A stretch of DNA of 64,000 bases, from NCBI GenBank assembly GCA_934183255.1, contig CAKPSD010000001.1, positions 124,001 to 188,000 of the forward strand, read 5' to 3'. A program made the translations under genes and the position numbers. The notes below the pieces were generated by a model. The model made no database searches. It saw nothing but the letters and a program-made list of their open reading frames with translations, and was not told the origin of the DNA. Source of the stretch: an uncultured Bacilli bacterium. GTDB taxonomy: Bacteria; Bacillota_I; Bacilli_A; RFN20; DUOF01. Positions 62,046-64,000 of the stretch are shown here, in pieces; positions within the stretch are counted from its first letter, which is position 1; every line of letters starts with the position of its first letter.

Positions 62046-63341
62046 TTATTCATAATATTCAAATTCAAAATCACAAATTCTAATAGTGTCCCCATCTTTA
62101 ACACCATTTTTCTTTAAGGCTTCTTCTACTCCCATTTTATTTAAGATAGAAGCAAGTTTCATAACCCCTTCATCAGTACTAATATTGATTTTCTTATAAA
62201 GTCTTTCAATATTTTCTCCCTCAATTATGAATATTCCTTTTTCTCTTCTAATATTAAATTCATTAGTATCTTTTTCATCACTAAAGTTAAATGTAGCAAC
62301 TTCTTCCATATCATTTTTATCATATAAAGGAAATTCTGGAGTTGATTTAACAAGTTCATAAGTTCTTTTAATTAAAGGAACTAAACCCTCTCTAGTAAAT
62401 GAACTAACTGGGAATATTTCTACATCATCTTCTAATCTATTTTTAAAGTCTTCTAGATATAATTCACTACCATCTACATCCATTTTATTAGCTACAATAA
62501 TCATTGGTCTTTCAAGTAATCTCATACCATATGCTCTTAATTCTTCTTTAATAGCTAAATAATCTTCATATGGATCTCTATGATCAGCTGCAGACATATC
62601 TATTACATGTAATATTACTCTACATCTTTCTAAGTGCTTTAAGAAATCTAATCCTAATCCCTTACCTAAATGTGCACCTTTAATTAGTCCAGGTAAATCA
62701 GCAATAACAAAATCGTAGCCTTCTACTAAAGACACAACCCCTAAATTAGGTTTTAAAGTAGTAAAATGATAATCTGCTATTTCTGGTTTTGCATTAGTTA
62801 ATACGCTTAACAAAGTAGATTTACCAACTGATGGGAATCCAACTAAACCAACATCTGCTAAAAGCTTTAATTCAATTACGATATTATATTCCTCTCCATC
62901 ATCGCCATTTTCAGCAATTTTAGGAGTTTGGTTTCTACTATTAGCAAATTTATAGTTTCCCTTACCACCTTTACCACCTTTAGCAATTTCTATTTTCTCT
63001 CCAGGTTTAGTAAAATCAGCAAGTATTCTTCCTGTTTCTTTTTCAGTTACAATAGTACCAACTGGAACTTCAACTATAATATCTTCACCACTTCTACCAT
63101 AGCATTTTTCAGTTCCACCATTTTCACCATCATTACCAATGATTTTATGCATATACTTAAAATCTATTAAAGTAGTTAGCCCGCTATTGCTTTCAAAGAT
63201 GATGCTACCACCTTTACCACCATCACCACCACTAGGGCCACCTCTATCAATAAATTTTTCACGATGAAAAGCAATGGCACCATTGCCACCTTTACCAGCT
63301 TTTACATATAGTTCTACTTTATCTATAAACATATTTCCCAT
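62046..63341 (-). CDS. obgE: Obg GTPase (ribosome assembly)
   Basis: Large-subunit assembly GTPase. The glycine-rich Obg fold covers 1-158 (KAGKGGNGAIAFHREKF). The G domain has G1 GFPSVGKST, G3 DLPGLI and G4 NKMD. A C-terminal OCT domain covers about 345-431. The 431-aa length is typical. GAGGTGAACTT precedes the ATG. It lies downstream of rpmA after a terminator-like hairpin. Confidence 0.97.
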   Translation of the reverse strand: MGNMFIDKVELYVKAGKGGNGAIAFHREKFIDRGGPSGGDGGKGGSIIFESNSGLTTLIDFKYMHKIIGNDGENGGTEKCYGRSGEDIIVEVPVGTIVTEKETGRILADFTKPGEKIEIAKGGKGGKGNYKFANSRNQTPKIAENGDDGEEYNIVIELKLLADVGLVGFPSVGKSTLLSVLTNAKPEIADYHFTTLKPNLGVVSLVEGYDFVIADLPGLIKGAHLGKGLGLDFLKHLERCRVILHVIDMSAADHRDPYEDYLAIKEELRAYGMRLLERPMIIVANKMDVDGSELYLEDFKNRLEDDVEIFPVSSFTREGLVPLIKRTYELVKSTPEFPLYDKNDMEEVATFNFSDEKDTNEFNIRREKGIFIIEGENIERLYKKINISTDEGVMKLASILNKMGVEEALKKNGVKDGDTIRICDFEFEYYE

Positions 63342-63354
63342 AAGTTCACCTCTT

Positions 63355-63378
63355 TTAAAAAAGTCCCCTAAGGGACTT
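63355..63378 (-). terminator. Hairpin with T run between rpmA and obgE
   Basis: AAGTCCC, TTA, GGGGACTT then TTTT on the minus strand. It may end or attenuate the ribosomal-protein transcript before obgE. Confidence 0.75.
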
Positions 63379-63391
63379 ACTATTTTTATTA

Positions 63392-63676
63392 TTATCTAGT
63401 TGGATATACTGATACTTTAGTACGATTTTTTCCTAAACGTTCATATTTTACATATCCATTAATTAGAGCAAATAAAGTGTCATCTCCACCGATACCTACA
63501 TTTGTACCAGGATGAATTTTTGTTCCTCTTTGACGATATATAATTGATCCAGCATTAATCTTTTCTCCATCAGATTTTTTAGCACCTAATCTTTTAGATT
63601 CTGAATCACGACCATTTTTAGTTGAACCAGCACCTTTTTTAGAAGCAAATAATTGTAAATTTAACTTATAATTCAT
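63392..63676 (-). CDS. rpmA: 50S ribosomal protein L27 with cleavable N-terminus
   Basis: 94 aa. It begins MNYKLNLQLFASKKGAGSTK, then GRDSESKRLGAKKSDG. The NLQLFA segment is the Firmicutes-type extension removed by the Prp protease to expose the SKKG end near the peptidyl-transferase centre. ATG at 63676 follows TAAGGAGGTTAG; a longer frame to 63733 has no site. prp lies directly upstream. Confidence 0.96.
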   Translation of the reverse strand: MNYKLNLQLFASKKGAGSTKNGRDSESKRLGAKKSDGEKINAGSIIYRQRGTKIHPGTNVGIGGDDTLFALINGYVKYERLGKNRTKVSVYPTR

Positions 63677-63689
63677 AGCACTAACCTCC

Positions 63690-64000
63690 TTACATTTCAT
63701 TAATTTTAATATACTTTTTATAACTTTCTTCAATTGTTTTTAATTGTATGATAATTACATCCATTATTAATTGTAATTTATCATCATTTATGTCTAAGAC
63801 ATCAACATTAACATAACCATCTTTTATTACACAAGAAATTTTATTTTTGTTTTCATTAGTTAAAGCATTAAGTCCACCTGTGACAATTGCACTAACTCCT
63901 GCACACACAATATCTTTTCCAAATTCATCGTAATTAGAGTGCCCACTAACTTCTAATGAAGAGTACTTATTATTAGTTTTGTTAATTTTTATTTTAATCA
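63690..64000 (-). CDS. prp: Ribosomal-processing cysteine protease Prp (partial by one base)
   Basis: Reading past the GTG at 63908, the frame continues to the window edge, where TG of an ATG start is visible; only its A is missing. The protein begins IKIKINKTNNKYSSLEVSGH, with the catalytic His in SGHSNYDEFG and the catalytic Cys in DIVCAGVSAI. It cleaves L27, encoded immediately downstream (13-bp gap). Length is about 103 aa. rplU is expected beyond the edge. Confidence 0.92.
   Translation of the reverse strand, partial: IKIKINKTNNKYSSLEVSGHSNYDEFGKDIVCAGVSAIVTGGLNALTNENKNKISCVIKDGYVNVDVLDINDDKLQLIMDVIIIQLKTIEESYKKYIKINEM

Noticed and set aside
1..64000. tRNA or rRNA genes
   Set aside because: No cloverleaf or conserved rRNA sequence was recognised in the intergenic regions, which are all short and AT-rich; a covariance-model scan was not possible.

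Overview
The window is about 27% G+C by eye and gene-dense. Most genes have a clear GGAGG-type ribosome-binding site, and U-tract hairpin terminators are common. It comes from a low-G+C Bacillota. The family evidence points to a DAP-type cell wall (MurE with a DNPR motif) and a sporulating lineage or one descended from sporeformers (Spo0A and an uninterrupted SigK). Gene orders typical of Bacillus relatives are present: yqeG-yqeH-yhbY-nadD/yqeK-rsfS, prp-rpmA-obgE, rsmE-mtaB-rpsU and a dcw cell-division cluster. Many lineage-specific repeat proteins of the kind seen in uncultured gut Bacilli/Clostridia are also present. The species cannot be fixed from sequence alone.

Layout. 1-4.4 kb (+): an ER-type signal peptidase (SipW-like), a membrane-anchored McrB-like AAA+ ATPase, a DUF2357-like coiled-coil partner and an orphan FakA-type domain. 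4.6-9.0 kb (+): two tandem multi-pass membrane alpha/beta hydrolases. 9.1-13.5 kb (+): translation and RNA-modification genes (rsmE, mtaB, rpsU, hflX) with deoC; hflX has an attenuator-like leader. 14-17.6 kb (+): spo0A behind a consensus promoter with operator-like sites, then a collagen-like lipoprotein with its own paired operator-like sites. 17.7-22.5 kb (+): dinB-xerD-deoB-metG. 22.7-26.7 kb (-): a solitary AbiEi-like antitoxin and the ribosome-assembly/NAD cluster. 26.8 kb (+): sigK. 27.5-29.5 kb (-): DUF4116-repeat paralogues and a decayed relative. 29.7-41.0 kb (-): pncC, nadD, addA, addB, a ~30-residue tandem-repeat protein and an LRR protein. 41.1-57.9 kb (-): the dcw cluster murE-mraY-murD-[lipoprotein, two sigma-like genes]-ftsW-murG-murB-divIB-ftsA-ftsZ. 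58-64 kb (-): small or accessory genes (NrdD-like tail, CpaE-like ATPase, DUF1622, Clp-like AAA+, LysM/zinc protein), then obgE, rpmA and prp.

The most unusual content is a pair of sigma-70-like genes inserted in the dcw cluster. One encodes about 1,495 residues: a complete sigma 2/3/4-like head followed by about 14 tandem ~78-residue helix-turn-helix-like modules, which alternate between two types with a 471-bp DNA period. I know of no described protein of this architecture. Other candidates are the membrane McrB-like/DUF2357 pair, the overlapping LRR and CPSIL-repeat genes, a degenerate FtsA lacking its nucleotide-binding motifs, a leader peptide-terminator arrangement before hflX, and a 32-residue membrane peptide overlapping the end of the CpaE-like gene.
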